Assembly (NCBI GenBank): GCA_023458355.1
Contig: JAEWZS010000015.1
Coordinates: forward strand, 1-14,267
Reading direction: 5' to 3'
Length of the DNA: 14,267 bases
Source: Bacillota bacterium
Lineage (GTDB): Bacteria > Bacillota > Clostridia > Christensenellales > CAG-138
The notes beneath the pieces are model-generated. The model was not told the origin of the DNA, made no database searches, and worked only from the letters and a program-made list of their open reading frames with translations. Both the position numbers and the translations under genes were made by a program. Below are positions 1 through 7,391 of this stretch, one piece after another (position 1 is the stretch's first letter; every line of letters begins with the position of its first letter).

Positions 1-568
1 CAACGACGCGGTAATTAAATGCGGAGGTGTTGTTTGCCGCCATGGATATGTTATCATCCGCCGCTTCGCCGTAATTGTCCACCAAATTGACGGATGTGAG
101 AGGATACCTGGCAACATAGAGCGCATGGAATATCTCCATGACCTCCTCTGCTACATTTTTGTTGACGATAAGCTCGCCTTCAAGCGTACTCCCTTCAAAA
201 TCCACATGCAAAATATGGATGTAGCGAAGATCGTCGTAACTTATAGCAGCGTTGCTGTCGTCGCTCGGATAGCTTAAGCCTGTAATGCGTTCTTTTATAG
301 ACTCATCAAGCGGTACAAAATAGAAATCCTTGTTAAGCGATACCATCCCCTCGGGCGTTTCGGTAGGTTTAGGGGTAGGTTCCTCAGCCGTGCTAACAGG
401 AGAAGGCGAATATGTAAGCACGGGTGTAAACAAAGCCTCGGGCGTTTGCGGTTTTTTTGATACGACTATAGCAGGATCATCCCCCGCGCTTTGCCCCGGC
501 GAATCGCAGCCAAACAGCGTAAAAATTATAAAAACCACAATTGTTAAGCATATAGCTCTTTGTTTCAT
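1..568 (-). CDS. Peptidase M15-family lipoprotein, C-terminus cut by window edge
   Basis: Translating the minus strand from ATG at 568 gives 189 open residues running off the window start. The start is set by GGAGG five bases upstream; another ATG four bases earlier is too close to it. The N-terminus is MKQR plus a hydrophobic stretch ending in LFGC, a lipobox with Cys at residue 21, so export and lipid anchoring are expected. Residues about 22-75 form a Pro/Thr/Ser-rich linker. The rest contains LNKDFYFVPLDESI and, at the end, MAANNTSAFNYRVV. The latter is the conserved NNTSAFNYR region that precedes the metal-binding SxHxxGxAxD motif of the M15C/VanY-like D-alanyl-D-alanine carboxypeptidases. 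That zinc site would lie just outside the window, so catalysis cannot be confirmed here. Likely role: trimming peptidoglycan stem peptides at the outer membrane face. It is divergent from the acetyltransferase gene. Confidence 0.8.
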   Translation of the reverse strand, partial: MKQRAICLTIVVFIIFTLFGCDSPGQSAGDDPAIVVSKKPQTPEALFTPVLTYSPSPVSTAEEPTPKPTETPEGMVSLNKDFYFVPLDESIKERITGLSYPSDDSNAAISYDDLRYIHILHVDFEGSTLEGELIVNKNVAEEVMEIFHALYVARYPLTSVNLVDNYGEAADDNISMAANNTSAFNYRVV

Positions 569-691
569 ACATGCCTCCAAAGCACACGGTTCGATTTTTT
601 TATTGTATACTTTATGCAATCTATCGTCTACCCATCCTACCGGTGCTGTGGTAAACTGATGGATAGCGCATGAAGAAAGGCGGCGAAATTA

Positions 692-1249
692 ATGGTGCGA
701 AGCGAATATTATACGGATCGGCTTATAATGACGCTCTCCCACCCGCGGCTTGCACCTCTCGTGACGGAATACTTTTTAAGGAACCGCGAATTTTTACGCG
801 CTACCGAGCCCGTGCGTGACGAGGCATTTTTCACCAAAAGCTGCCAAAGGAGCTTTTTACAGGCGGACGTTGAGCGGTTAGCAAACGGCACCGCTGCGAA
901 GTTCTGGCTTTCTTACATCGGCGAATCGCGCATTATCGGCATGCTTTCTCTAAGCACCATCGTGATGGGTGCATTTCGTTCGTGCTTCGTAGGCTACAGG
1001 CTCGATAAAGACGAAATCAACAAGGGGCTCATGACGGAAGCGCTTATAAAACTAACGGATATTGCGTTTCGTGATATCGGCTTACACAGGCTTGAGGCGA
1101 ACATCATGCCAAAAAACAAGGCGTCCCTTCGCGCGGCGGAAAAGGCGGGCTTTGTGAACGAGGGCATTTCCCGAAAATATTTACAAATCAACGGTATTTG
1201 GGAGGACCATGTGCACATGGTGCTTCTCAACGAGGCGGAAGAAATATGA
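692..1249 (+). CDS. GNAT-family N-acetyltransferase, RimJ/RimL type
   Basis: A 185-residue protein, normal length for a single-domain GNAT. It transfers an acetyl group from acetyl-CoA to an amine; RimJ/RimL relatives act on N-termini of ribosomal proteins, but the substrate here is unknown. Visible family signatures are the strand-plus-loop GYRLDKDEINKGLMTEAL (about residues 108-125), where the acetyl-CoA pyrophosphate loop lies, then HRLEANIMPKNKASLRAAEKAGF and YLQINGIWEDHVHM near the C-terminus, typical of the RimJ/L subgroup. The ATG at 692 follows a purine-rich AAAGG-containing stretch, a moderate ribosome site. Its TGA overlaps the ATG of the next gene as ATGA (1246-1249), so the two are probably translated together. 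Family call is firm, exact target is not. Confidence 0.92.
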   Translation: MVRSEYYTDRLIMTLSHPRLAPLVTEYFLRNREFLRATEPVRDEAFFTKSCQRSFLQADVERLANGTAAKFWLSYIGESRIIGMLSLSTIVMGAFRSCFVGYRLDKDEINKGLMTEALIKLTDIAFRDIGLHRLEANIMPKNKASLRAAEKAGFVNEGISRKYLQINGIWEDHVHMVLLNEAEEI

Positions 1250-2199
1250 AATTAAGTGTAATAGGCTGTGGGCGCTGGGGCGCTTTTCTCGCATGGTATT
1301 TAGACGGGCATTCCCATCAAGTAACGCTTTACGGAAGGCAAAACTCCAAGCATTTTCAGGCATTTTTAGATAATCGCACGAATGGTCTTACTACGCTTTC
1401 ACCGCGTGTGCGCCTTACTAGCGACTTAAACGAAACATTGCATGGCGAAGTTATCGTCATTAGCGTAAATTCGCAGGGTCTTCGCTCGCTCATGGGCGAA
1501 ATTCGCGCGCAAACAAATGAACCTAAGCTTTTTGTGCTCTGCATGAAGGGTTTAGAGACGGGCAGCGGCAAGAGGCTCTCTGAAATCGTTATTGAAAATG
1601 CACCTTTAGGCTCACGCGTCGCGGTATGGTTAGGCCCGGGGCATGTGCAGGAGTTTACCGCCGGTATCCCAAACTGTATGGTGATTGACAGCCCAGACAG
1701 CGATGTAAAAAGTATGCTGGTAGATGCGTTTTCAAGCGAGCTCATACGCTTTTATTACGGCAGCGACATGATCGGCAACGAAGTTGGCGCAGCGGCAAAG
1801 AACGTGATAGGCATAGCTGCGGGCGTACTTGACGCGCTTCAACTCTCCTCGCTCAAAGGCGCATTATGCTCGCGCGGCACGCATGAAGTGGCGCGGCTTA
1901 TTAAAGCGATGGGTGGCAACCCAAATTCTGCCTACGGCCTATGTCATTTGGGGGATTACGCAGCCACTGTGTTTTCACCGCTTAGCCATAACCGCCGCTT
2001 CGGCGAGGCGTTTGTAAAAAACGAGCCCTACGATAAGCTTGCGGAGGGTGTTGATACCTTAAAAGCCATGAAGTTTCTTTCGCAAAAATATAGCGCCGAG
2101 CTTCCTATATGCGACGCTGTGTATGACGCCCTGTTTTTGGGTCTCGAACCACAAAAAGCGGTAGAGCGTCTGTTTGAACGGAGTTTGAAGGCGGAGTAA
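1246..2199 (+). CDS. gpsA: GpsA-like NAD(P)-dependent glycerol-3-phosphate dehydrogenase, divergent
   Basis: A 317-residue cytosolic dehydrogenase. GpsA reduces dihydroxyacetone phosphate to sn-glycerol-3-phosphate for phospholipid synthesis. The ATG at 1246 is chosen because it overlaps the upstream stop (ATGA), follows GAGGCGGAAG, and puts the Rossmann motif GCGRWG (residues 7-12) at the very N-terminus as usual; a longer in-frame start at 1198 lies inside the acetyltransferase gene. Family signatures are LCMKGLE (98-104), EVGAAAKNVIGIAAG (179-193, with the catalytic-type Lys185), and GLCHLGDYAAT followed by SHNRRFG (231-253). Several canonical positions differ: the usual SGPSFA is LGPGHVQ, the segment before the RG of CSRG lacks the usual GxNxxAAL form, and SRNR is SHNR. 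This may be a GpsA paralog with another substrate rather than the housekeeping enzyme. Confidence 0.8.
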   Translation: MKLSVIGCGRWGAFLAWYLDGHSHQVTLYGRQNSKHFQAFLDNRTNGLTTLSPRVRLTSDLNETLHGEVIVISVNSQGLRSLMGEIRAQTNEPKLFVLCMKGLETGSGKRLSEIVIENAPLGSRVAVWLGPGHVQEFTAGIPNCMVIDSPDSDVKSMLVDAFSSELIRFYYGSDMIGNEVGAAAKNVIGIAAGVLDALQLSSLKGALCSRGTHEVARLIKAMGGNPNSAYGLCHLGDYAATVFSPLSHNRRFGEAFVKNEPYDKLAEGVDTLKAMKFLSQKYSAELPICDAVYDALFLGLEPQKAVERLFERSLKAE

Positions 2200-2255
2200 T
2201 TATCGCGGGCGGATACTATCCGCCCCTACAGGGATTCGGGAGGCATGGCCCCCGA

Positions 2256-2331
2256 CTCAGGGGATTATCAAGGGATCAGAGTCCCTTGATTTTCTTTCGG
2301 CTTCGGTGGCGTGTACACCGAAACGGATGAA
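2256..2331 (+). repeat. Dispersed intergenic repeat, copy 1
   Basis: Three blocks recur in the same order on the opposite strand near 8107-8361: CTCAGGGGATTATCAAG (2256-2272, 17/17 identical), GCTTCGGTGGCGTGTAC (2300-2316, 15/17) and CCGAAACGGATGAA (2318-2331, 14/14). Between blocks one and two is a hairpin stem AAGGGA/TCCCTT; the other copy has AAGAG/CTCTT at the equivalent place. Blocks two and three together form a second hairpin here (TTCGGTG/CACCGAA). Spacing between the first two blocks is 27 bases here and 22 in the other copy. Confidence 0.7.
2267..2298 (+). terminator. Possible intrinsic terminator of the acetyltransferase-gpsA pair
   Basis: A 9-bp stem ATCAAGGGA/TCCCTTGAT with a 6-base loop is followed directly by TTTTCTTT on the plus strand, about 68 bases after the gpsA stop. 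The stem is only moderately GC-rich and is also part of the dispersed repeat, so its terminator role is an inference. Confidence 0.45.
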
Positions 2332-2505
2332 AACCGTAGGTTTTCGTTCCTATCGCGGTTTGCCGCCCGCAACCTTAATTGTCGCTGAAAGCGACATCAG
2401 TAGTACCCGTAGGGTGGAAATGTGCAGCATTTTAGGCAAACCGTGAAAAACCCGCCACAGCGACCTCGAGGAAATGGCGATACGATATTTCCTCGAAAGC
2501 GAAAT

Positions 2506-2534
2506 TCGCGCGCATGGCTACACCATGCGCGCGA
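2506..2534 (-). terminator. Strong GC-rich hairpin after the SASP genes
   Basis: A 12-bp perfect stem TCGCGCGCATGG/CCATGCGCGCGA with a 5-base loop lies about 40 bases past the stop of the downstream SASP gene on the minus strand. The following bases (ATTTCGCTTTC on that strand) are only weakly T-rich, so it may act as an imperfect terminator or as an mRNA 3'-end stabiliser. Confidence 0.4.
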
Positions 2535-2572
2535 TTGATAACCCACTCTTCAGTTGTTGTAAGGGCTAATCG

Positions 2573-2797
2573 TTATTTCATGATGTTGCCGGATGTGCCG
2601 CCCATGTTGTTCTGGGCATAAGCGATCATGCGCTTCACCATTTCGCCGCCGATGGAACCTGCTTGGCGAGCAGTGATGTCACCGTTGTAGCCCTGCTGGA
2701 GGTTGACGTTCAGCGAAGAAGCTACCTCAGTTTTCAAATTCTGAAGCAACTGCTTCATTTGATTGTTGGTCGCGAGGGTGCTGGAATTGTTAGCCAT
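2573..2797 (-). CDS. Small acid-soluble spore protein, alpha/beta type
   Basis: A 74-residue protein. These SASPs coat spore DNA in the forespore, push it towards an A-like form and protect it from UV and chemicals; on germination the GPR protease cuts them and their amino acids are reused. Family marks are KTEVASSLNVNL (about 22-33), which contains the GPR cleavage position in the form E-V-A, GYNGDITARQAGSIGGEMVKRMI (about 36-58), the second conserved DNA-binding segment, and a short Asn/Gly/Met-rich tail. A strong AAAGGAGA site precedes the ATG at 2797. It is the second of two tandem SASP genes, 50 bases after the first, with no clear promoter between, so co-transcription is likely. The Asn/Gln-rich N-terminus is typical and not conserved. 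Confidence 0.95.
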   Translation of the reverse strand: MANNSSTLATNNQMKQLLQNLKTEVASSLNVNLQQGYNGDITARQAGSIGGEMVKRMIAYAQNNMGGTSGNIMK

Positions 2798-2847
2798 TAT
2801 AGTATCTCCTTTCTTTTTAGTTATCTCGGGCTATGCCCAAGCTTTCA

Positions 2848-3042
2848 TTACTTTTTAAGATTCGTTTCGGCGTAAGCGATCATGCGCTTCACCATTTCGC
2901 CTCCGATGGAACCCGCCTCACGTGAGGTCAGGTCACCGTTGTAACCCTGTTTAAGGTTAACGTTGAGAGAGTTGGCAACTTCCCACTTAAACGCGTCTAC
3001 CTTCTGTTGCGCTTCGGGAACGATCACCCTGTTTCGTGCCAT
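2848..3042 (-). CDS. Small acid-soluble spore protein, alpha/beta type
   Basis: A 64-residue paralog of the neighbouring SASP. It has KWEVANSLNVNLKQGYNGDLTSREAGSIGGEM-type conservation: the GPR cleavage region (W-E-V-A, residues about 19-22), then GDLTSREAGSIGG and EMVKRMIAYAE. The N-terminus MARNRVIVPEAQQ resembles the basic start of many clostridial SASPs. AAGGAGGTG lies about eight bases before the ATG at 3042, an excellent ribosome site. The two proteins share the C-terminal core almost entirely and differ in their N-terminal thirds, as expected after tandem duplication. Such genes are normally transcribed by sigma-G in the forespore; I could not find a convincing sigma-G promoter in the 100 bases upstream. 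Confidence 0.95.
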   Translation of the reverse strand: MARNRVIVPEAQQKVDAFKWEVANSLNVNLKQGYNGDLTSREAGSIGGEMVKRMIAYAETNLKK

Positions 3043-3141
3043 TCGTTTTCACCTCCTTACGTGATGTGTTTATAATTTGTCCCGTATTCTTTTGATTATG
3101 ACTGGAAATGTATAGCGGAATGTTTATACGTTTTCCAAACG

Positions 3142-3165
3142 AAAAAAGTGACTTTCGTCACTTTT
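3142..3165 (-). terminator. Intrinsic terminator after recG
   Basis: On the minus strand the sequence reads AAAAGTGAC-GAAA-GTCACTTTTTT: a 9-bp stem with a GAAA tetraloop and a run of six T, 23 bases after the recG stop. It marks the end of the asp23-fakA-recG operon and separates it from the SASP genes. On the plus strand the T-run is interrupted (CTTTTAGTTTT), so it may also work weakly the other way. Confidence 0.85.
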
Positions 3166-3187
3166 AGTTTTAGGAAGCAATATTTTT

Positions 3188-5203
3188 TTAATTCGGAGCG
3201 ATGGTTTTCCATTTTTTCTCGAGGCGGTTTTTAGCGAGCTGCACGAGCGGCTCGCAGGCCTCGCGAAGCGCCCGGTTACTTAAGATAAGTCCCGCAGCTT
3301 CGCGGGCTTCGTTTAAAACCTGCATGTCCGCCGCAAAACGCGCTGCCTCAAACCCTGTGAGTCCGTGTTGGCGCTCGCCTAAGAATTCGCCCGGGCCTCG
3401 CATCTGAAGGTCTTTTTCCGCGATCAAAAAGCCGTCGTTGGTGGATGTCATGGCGCTTAATCGCTCGCTTGATGCCTTTTCTTCATCACTCGGCAGCAAG
3501 AAGCAGTACGAGGTTTTGCTGCCGCGGCCCACGCGCCCGCGAAGCTGGTGAAGCTGTGCAAGGCCGAAGCGCTCCGCGTTTTCGATGGTCATCACCGTGG
3601 CATTTTTTACATCAACACCCACCTCTATTACGGTGGTGCATACGAGCACATCCGTTTCACCATTTATAAACGAAAGCATCGCCTGTTCTTTGTCGGCATT
3701 TTTCATTTGCCCGTGCAAAAGACCCACGCGGGCGTTCAGCTTTTCCTTTAACTCCTCATATAAGTCCTCGGCGCTCTCCGCTTCCGCTATCTGTTCGTTT
3801 TTTTCGACAATGGGGCATACTGCGTAGCTTTGTTCGCCGCGTACAGCCTGTTCATCTAAAAAACGGTACATGGCATCACGTTTTTCGCGCGGCACAACGC
3901 TCGTTTTGACACCCTGCCTACCGGGAGGAAGTTCATTGAGCACCGAAACATCTAAATCGCCATAAAGGATGAGCGAAAGCGTTCGCGGAATGGGAGTTGC
4001 CGACATGATAAGCACATCCGTTCTTTCACCCTTGTTGCTGATGGCCGCGCGCTGGTGTACGCCAAAGCGGTGCTGCTCATCGGTTACAACAATGCCGAGC
4101 TTTGAAAACGCAAGCGATTCGGTAATGAGCGCGTGCGTGCCGACAACGGCCTTTGCTTCCCCGCTCAAAATGCGCCTGTATGCTTCGTCGCGCTCACTTT
4201 TTTTCATTGCACCCTTTAAAATGGCAGCATCCGAACCGAATATACGCGATACGGAAGTGAAATGCTGTAATGCCAATATTTCGGTAGGTGCCATGAGCGC
4301 TGCTTGGTATCCGTTTTGCACGGCGATGAACATGGCGTAAAGCGCAAGTATGGTTTTGCCGCTGCCCACATCGCCCTGTATGAGGCGGTTCATGGGCTCG
4401 CCTTTTTCCATGTCGCGCTCAATTTCTTTCATGATGGAAAGCTGACCATTTGTCGGTACAAAAGGCAATAGCTTTAAAAACCTTTCACGAAGTCCTTCGG
4501 TTTTGAAGGAAATGCCGCCCATGCCTTTTCTTTCTTCGCGAATTAAATCGATCATGAGGGTATAAACGAGCATGTCCTCAAACGAAAGCCGTCTTTTGGC
4601 CACGCGAAGCGTATCCGCATTTGTTGGGAAATGGAGCTCACAAAGTGCTGTCGGGAGTGGACAAAGCCCATAGTGACTTATAATTTCATCGGGCAATGTT
4701 TCTTCAATATTCGAACTGCAAGTATCGAGCACCGCACGGACGGTATCGCGAAACACCTTTTGGGAGACGCCCTTAGGAAGTGCATACACGGGTACGATGC
4801 CCGGAAGCTCCGCATATAGGTTCGGGTTTACAAGCCTTATGCCACGTGCAAGATCTGCGCGCCCGCAGGCGTACACCACATCGCCCGCTTTAAGGGTTTG
4901 TTTGCGGAAGGGTTGGTTGTACCATACGAGTGTCAGCTTCCCCGTCTCATCGCAAGCCGCGGCAGTGAGGATGTTGAGTTGCTTACGAATGCGTGCAAGT
5001 TTTGGTTGTGCTATCAAACGTACGCGCACCGCGCACGGTGCACCCTGCTTGAGCGCGCATGCAAAGCTCTCGCGTGAGTAGTCTAAATAGTCACGCGGGG
5101 CATAAAACAATAAATCGCGCAAAGAAAAAAGGCCCAGCCGGCCGAGCGTTTCCGCTCGGCGCGGGCCAATGCCTTTTATGGTTGTTAACCCTTGACTAAG
5201 CAT
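3188..5203 (-). CDS. recG: ATP-dependent DNA helicase RecG
   Basis: A 671-residue cytosolic helicase, close to the usual 680-690. RecG reverses stalled replication forks and branch-migrates Holliday junctions. The N-terminal half holds the helix-hairpin-helix-like IKGIGPRRAETL (9-20) and the OB-fold wedge domain (about 55-140) that grips branched DNA. The superfamily 2 motor follows: Walker A GDVGSGKT (277-284), DEQHRFG (375-381, DEQH box), SATPIPRT (401-408) and a C-terminal QLRGRVGRG (motif VI, near residue 550). All key residues are intact. Start ATG at 5203 follows GGGGAAAGAT; only 12 bases separate it from the fakA stop, so it is the last gene of that operon. recG next to yloV is a conserved Firmicutes arrangement. 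Confidence 0.98.
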   Translation of the reverse strand: MLSQGLTTIKGIGPRRAETLGRLGLFSLRDLLFYAPRDYLDYSRESFACALKQGAPCAVRVRLIAQPKLARIRKQLNILTAAACDETGKLTLVWYNQPFRKQTLKAGDVVYACGRADLARGIRLVNPNLYAELPGIVPVYALPKGVSQKVFRDTVRAVLDTCSSNIEETLPDEIISHYGLCPLPTALCELHFPTNADTLRVAKRRLSFEDMLVYTLMIDLIREERKGMGGISFKTEGLRERFLKLLPFVPTNGQLSIMKEIERDMEKGEPMNRLIQGDVGSGKTILALYAMFIAVQNGYQAALMAPTEILALQHFTSVSRIFGSDAAILKGAMKKSERDEAYRRILSGEAKAVVGTHALITESLAFSKLGIVVTDEQHRFGVHQRAAISNKGERTDVLIMSATPIPRTLSLILYGDLDVSVLNELPPGRQGVKTSVVPREKRDAMYRFLDEQAVRGEQSYAVCPIVEKNEQIAEAESAEDLYEELKEKLNARVGLLHGQMKNADKEQAMLSFINGETDVLVCTTVIEVGVDVKNATVMTIENAERFGLAQLHQLRGRVGRGSKTSYCFLLPSDEEKASSERLSAMTSTNDGFLIAEKDLQMRGPGEFLGERQHGLTGFEAARFAADMQVLNEAREAAGLILSNRALREACEPLVQLAKNRLEKKWKTIAPN

Positions 5204-5215
5204 ATCTTTCCCCGC

Positions 5216-6847
5216 TTATTCGACGGAGAAATAATAGTAATAAAGCGGCTGCCCACCGGATTGCATAACAAATTCCGCGTCCGGATACTCGGCAGAGACC
5301 AGGTCCACAAGTGCTTGCGCATTGTCTTCGTCCATGCCCTCGCCGTAGAACACCGTAACAACGGGATCCTCCGGATGCTTATCGAGCATAAGCTTTAGTA
5401 GCTTAATGGATGTTTCCTCTACGCTTTCGCTTACCGTCACGATGTCGTTATCAAGTAGGCCTATGATGTTGCCCTTTTCAATGCGTGTGCCATTGACGGA
5501 CGTATCGCGCACAGAGTAAGTGACAGCACCCGAAATCACGGTCTCCAAGCTTTCCTTCATGCGCTTTTCGTTGCTTTGCGCACTACCCTCGGCATTATAC
5601 GCCATGATAGCGCTTAGTCCCTGCATGATGGTTTTTGAAGGTATCACAATCACGTTGCGGTCGCTTAATTCCGAAGCCTGCTGCGCTGCAAGTATGATGT
5701 TGGAGTTGTTGGGCAAAACATATACGTTTCGTGCATTGGCCTTCCTTATAGCCTTTACGATATCATCAGCGCTCGGGTTCATAGTTTGCCCGCCGGAGAT
5801 AACGACCGATACGCCAAGCTCGGTGAACACCTTCTCTAAGCCTTCTCCCGCACTCACGGCCACCACCGCATTTTCTTTTTCAGCCTTTTTATAGGCTTCG
5901 AGTATGGCGCGGTTTTGCTCGCGCATGTTCTCGATTTTCGGGTGGTCAATCTCACCTAAGCGGAGCGCCAGCTGCAAAATTTTACCGGGGGCGTTGGAGT
6001 GCACGTGCACCTTGACAACATCTGCATCGTAAGCCACGACAACGGAGTCGCCTATGCGCATGAGCTTTTCACGGAACTTATCAAGCTCGGATTCGGAGAA
6101 CGAAGGGTCAAAATGAGTAATAAAAAATTCCGTACAATAGCCAAATTTGATGTCGTTGACATCCTCCAGGCCGATAGTTTCCTTCTCCGGTTCCGCCACT
6201 TCGGTGGGTTCCTCGTAATCGTCCGGCTCCTCGCCGTCCACAGCCATCTTAAAGCCGCGGAAAATCGTCAACAGTCCCTTGCCGCCCGAGTCCACAACGC
6301 CCGCTTCCTTTAATACAGGCAAAAGATCGGGGGTAATTTTAAGCGCAGCCTCGCCTGATTCGAGCATGATATCGAGCAGTCTGTAAACGTTTGTACCTTC
6401 GTTTGCTGCAGTGCTGACAGCCTCGCTTACCATACGAGATACCGTAAGCATGGTACCTTCCTTGGGTTTCATAACAGCCTTGTACGCTGCAGCTGTACCC
6501 ATGGAAAGCGCATTGGCCAAGCCGTGTGCGTCCATCTCTTTTGCGCCTGAAAGCGCTTTTGCAAACCCGCGCAGAATCTGTGAAAGGATAACGCCGGAGT
6601 TACCTCTTGCGCCCTTTAGCGAGCCAAGAGATGCTGCAGCTGCGACTTCCTCCACGGAACTTCCCTCGCGGGACTTCATTTCCTTGACGGCACCTTGCAT
6701 GGTCATAGACATATTTGTTCCGGTATCGCCGTCGGGGACCGGAAATACATTAAGCGAATCGATGATTGCTTTGTTTTTTTCAAGCAGCGCTGCGCCCATG
6801 AGGAACATATCCTTCAGCAGCGTGCCGTTGATGGTCATATCATTCAA
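5216..6847 (-). CDS. fakA: Fatty acid kinase catalytic subunit FakA/YloV (DAK2 + DegV-like)
   Basis: A 543-residue protein with the full FakA layout. The N-terminal DhaL/DAK2 domain (about 1-200) has DSLNVFPVPDGDTGTNM, where DGDTGTNM (39-46) binds Mg-ATP; LGSLKGARGNSGVILSQILRGF and KEAGVVDSGGKGL are also characteristic. A linker with EEPDDYEEPTEVAEPE leads to the C-terminal half ending GGQPLYYYYFSVE. FakA phosphorylates fatty acids presented by a DegV-family FakB partner, feeding them into phospholipid synthesis. I prefer the TTG start at 6847, because GGGGGAGG ends seven bases before it; the first ATG, at 6838, is 16 bases from that site. A classic ATG-only caller would shorten it by three residues. 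It lies between the Asp23-family gene (61 bases) and recG (12 bases). Confidence 0.95.
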   Translation of the reverse strand: MNDMTINGTLLKDMFLMGAALLEKNKAIIDSLNVFPVPDGDTGTNMSMTMQGAVKEMKSREGSSVEEVAAAASLGSLKGARGNSGVILSQILRGFAKALSGAKEMDAHGLANALSMGTAAAYKAVMKPKEGTMLTVSRMVSEAVSTAANEGTNVYRLLDIMLESGEAALKITPDLLPVLKEAGVVDSGGKGLLTIFRGFKMAVDGEEPDDYEEPTEVAEPEKETIGLEDVNDIKFGYCTEFFITHFDPSFSESELDKFREKLMRIGDSVVVAYDADVVKVHVHSNAPGKILQLALRLGEIDHPKIENMREQNRAILEAYKKAEKENAVVAVSAGEGLEKVFTELGVSVVISGGQTMNPSADDIVKAIRKANARNVYVLPNNSNIILAAQQASELSDRNVIVIPSKTIMQGLSAIMAYNAEGSAQSNEKRMKESLETVISGAVTYSVRDTSVNGTRIEKGNIIGLLDNDIVTVSESVEETSIKLLKLMLDKHPEDPVVTVFYGEGMDEDNAQALVDLVSAEYPDAEFVMQSGGQPLYYYYFSVE

Positions 6848-6854
6848 ATTGAAA

Positions 6855-6862
6855 CCTCCCCC
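6855..6862 (-). promoter_or_regulatory. Ribosome binding site supporting a TTG start of fakA
   Basis: GGGGGAGG on the minus strand lies seven bases before TTG (6847-6845) and 16 before the first ATG (6838-6836), which decides for the TTG. Confidence 0.65.
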
Positions 6863-6908
6863 AGCCCGTCCCGCTGTCTACTGTAGCGAGCGAGCGGGCC
6901 AAACGAAA

Positions 6909-7265
6909 CTATAGGCGTACCGTCTCCACATGGATGTTGACATTGCGCACTTTGAGCCCCGTCATCTCATGTACCTTGTAACGGACGTTGCTCATCATGT
7001 TCTGTGCCACCGCCGGAAGGGAAACGCCGTAGATAAGCGTGACAAAAAGATCGATGTCCACCTCGTTGCCGTCTTCCGAAAACGAGACTTTTACACCGCG
7101 CTTATGGTTTTCCCCGCCGATGAGCTGCAAAATTGCATCGCCTGCGGTTTTTGAGCTCATTGCGGCGATGCCGTAGTTTTCAAGCGCTGCATACCCCGCG
7201 ATGTTTGCAATCAAGGCCTCGTCGAAGACGACCTTCCCGAGTTCCGTCGTGATGACTCCCGGCAT
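6909..7265 (-). CDS. Asp23/Gls24-family envelope stress response protein (YloU-like)
   Basis: A 118-residue protein. The start is ATG at 7265 (MPGVITTELGKVVF), not the in-frame ATG at 7283, because the AAAGGAGG site (7273-7280) lies inside the longer form and seven bases before the shorter one. It has the Asp23 signature: GKVVFDEALIANIAGYAALENYGIAAMSS near the N-terminus, VDIDLFVTLIYGVSLPAVAQNM in the middle and a C-terminal KVRNVNIHVETVRL. No signal peptide or membrane segment is visible. Asp23-family proteins are abundant, associate with the envelope through partners and are linked to alkaline or cell-wall stress; in Firmicutes the yloU-type copy stands directly before yloV, as here. Exact biochemical role unknown. 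Confidence 0.93.
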   Translation of the reverse strand: MPGVITTELGKVVFDEALIANIAGYAALENYGIAAMSSKTAGDAILQLIGGENHKRGVKVSFSEDGNEVDIDLFVTLIYGVSLPAVAQNMMSNVRYKVHEMTGLKVRNVNIHVETVRL

Positions 7266-7332
7266 GTAGGGTCCTCCTTTCATTATAAAACTAAAGTTAC
7301 CCCTCTATCAGTTTACAGGATAACAGGTACAT

Positions 7333-7377
7333 TTTATACCAGATGACCCTTAAAGGCAAGGAAAGTCATTGTGTCAA
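7333..7377 (-). promoter_or_regulatory. Likely promoter region of the asp23-fakA-recG operon
   Basis: On the minus strand a perfect TTGACA (7377-7372) is followed after 17 bases by TTTAAG (7354-7349, four of six). A second possibility is the extended -10 element TGG-TATAAA (TATAAA at 7338-7333) with a poor -35. Either puts a start 50-75 bases before the asp23-family gene. I cannot tell which is used. Confidence 0.5.
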
Positions 7378-7391
7378 AAGTAAACGATAAG

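Larger units (their letters stand above)
2200..2572. repeat. Non-coding stretch with eight consecutive inverted repeats
   Basis: There is no credible gene in these 373 bases. Stems read directly: 2207-2215/2217-2225 (9 bp, near-perfect palindrome), 2236-2240/2251-2255 (5 bp), 2267-2275/2282-2290 (9 bp), 2302-2308/2316-2322 (7 bp), 2329-2335/2339-2345 (7 bp), 2380-2386/2390-2396 (7 bp), 2466-2475/2487-2496 (10 bp), 2506-2517/2523-2534 (12 bp). All are perfect. The part 2256-2331 has a related copy, inverted, at 8107-8361. It lies between convergent genes (GpsA-like, + strand; SASP, - strand), so some stems can serve as terminators, but their number exceeds what termination needs. A degenerate mobile or REP-like element is one explanation. 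Confidence 0.75.

Noticed and set aside
2200..2572. CRISPR array
   Set aside because: Stems differ from one another in sequence and length; there are no identical direct repeats with regular spacers, and no cas genes.
3043..3141. Possible sigma-G promoter before the SASP genes (CATAATC on the minus strand)
   Set aside because: The -10-like word is acceptable, but no GHATR-like -35 stands at 17-18 bases, so it does not meet the consensus.
3969..4340. Long plus-strand frames within recG, fakA and the receptor gene
   Set aside because: They are antisense shadows of well-conserved genes and show no family features.
7283..7283. Upstream ATG of the Asp23-family gene as its start
   Set aside because: The ribosome binding site lies inside that longer form and at ideal distance from the ATG at 7265.
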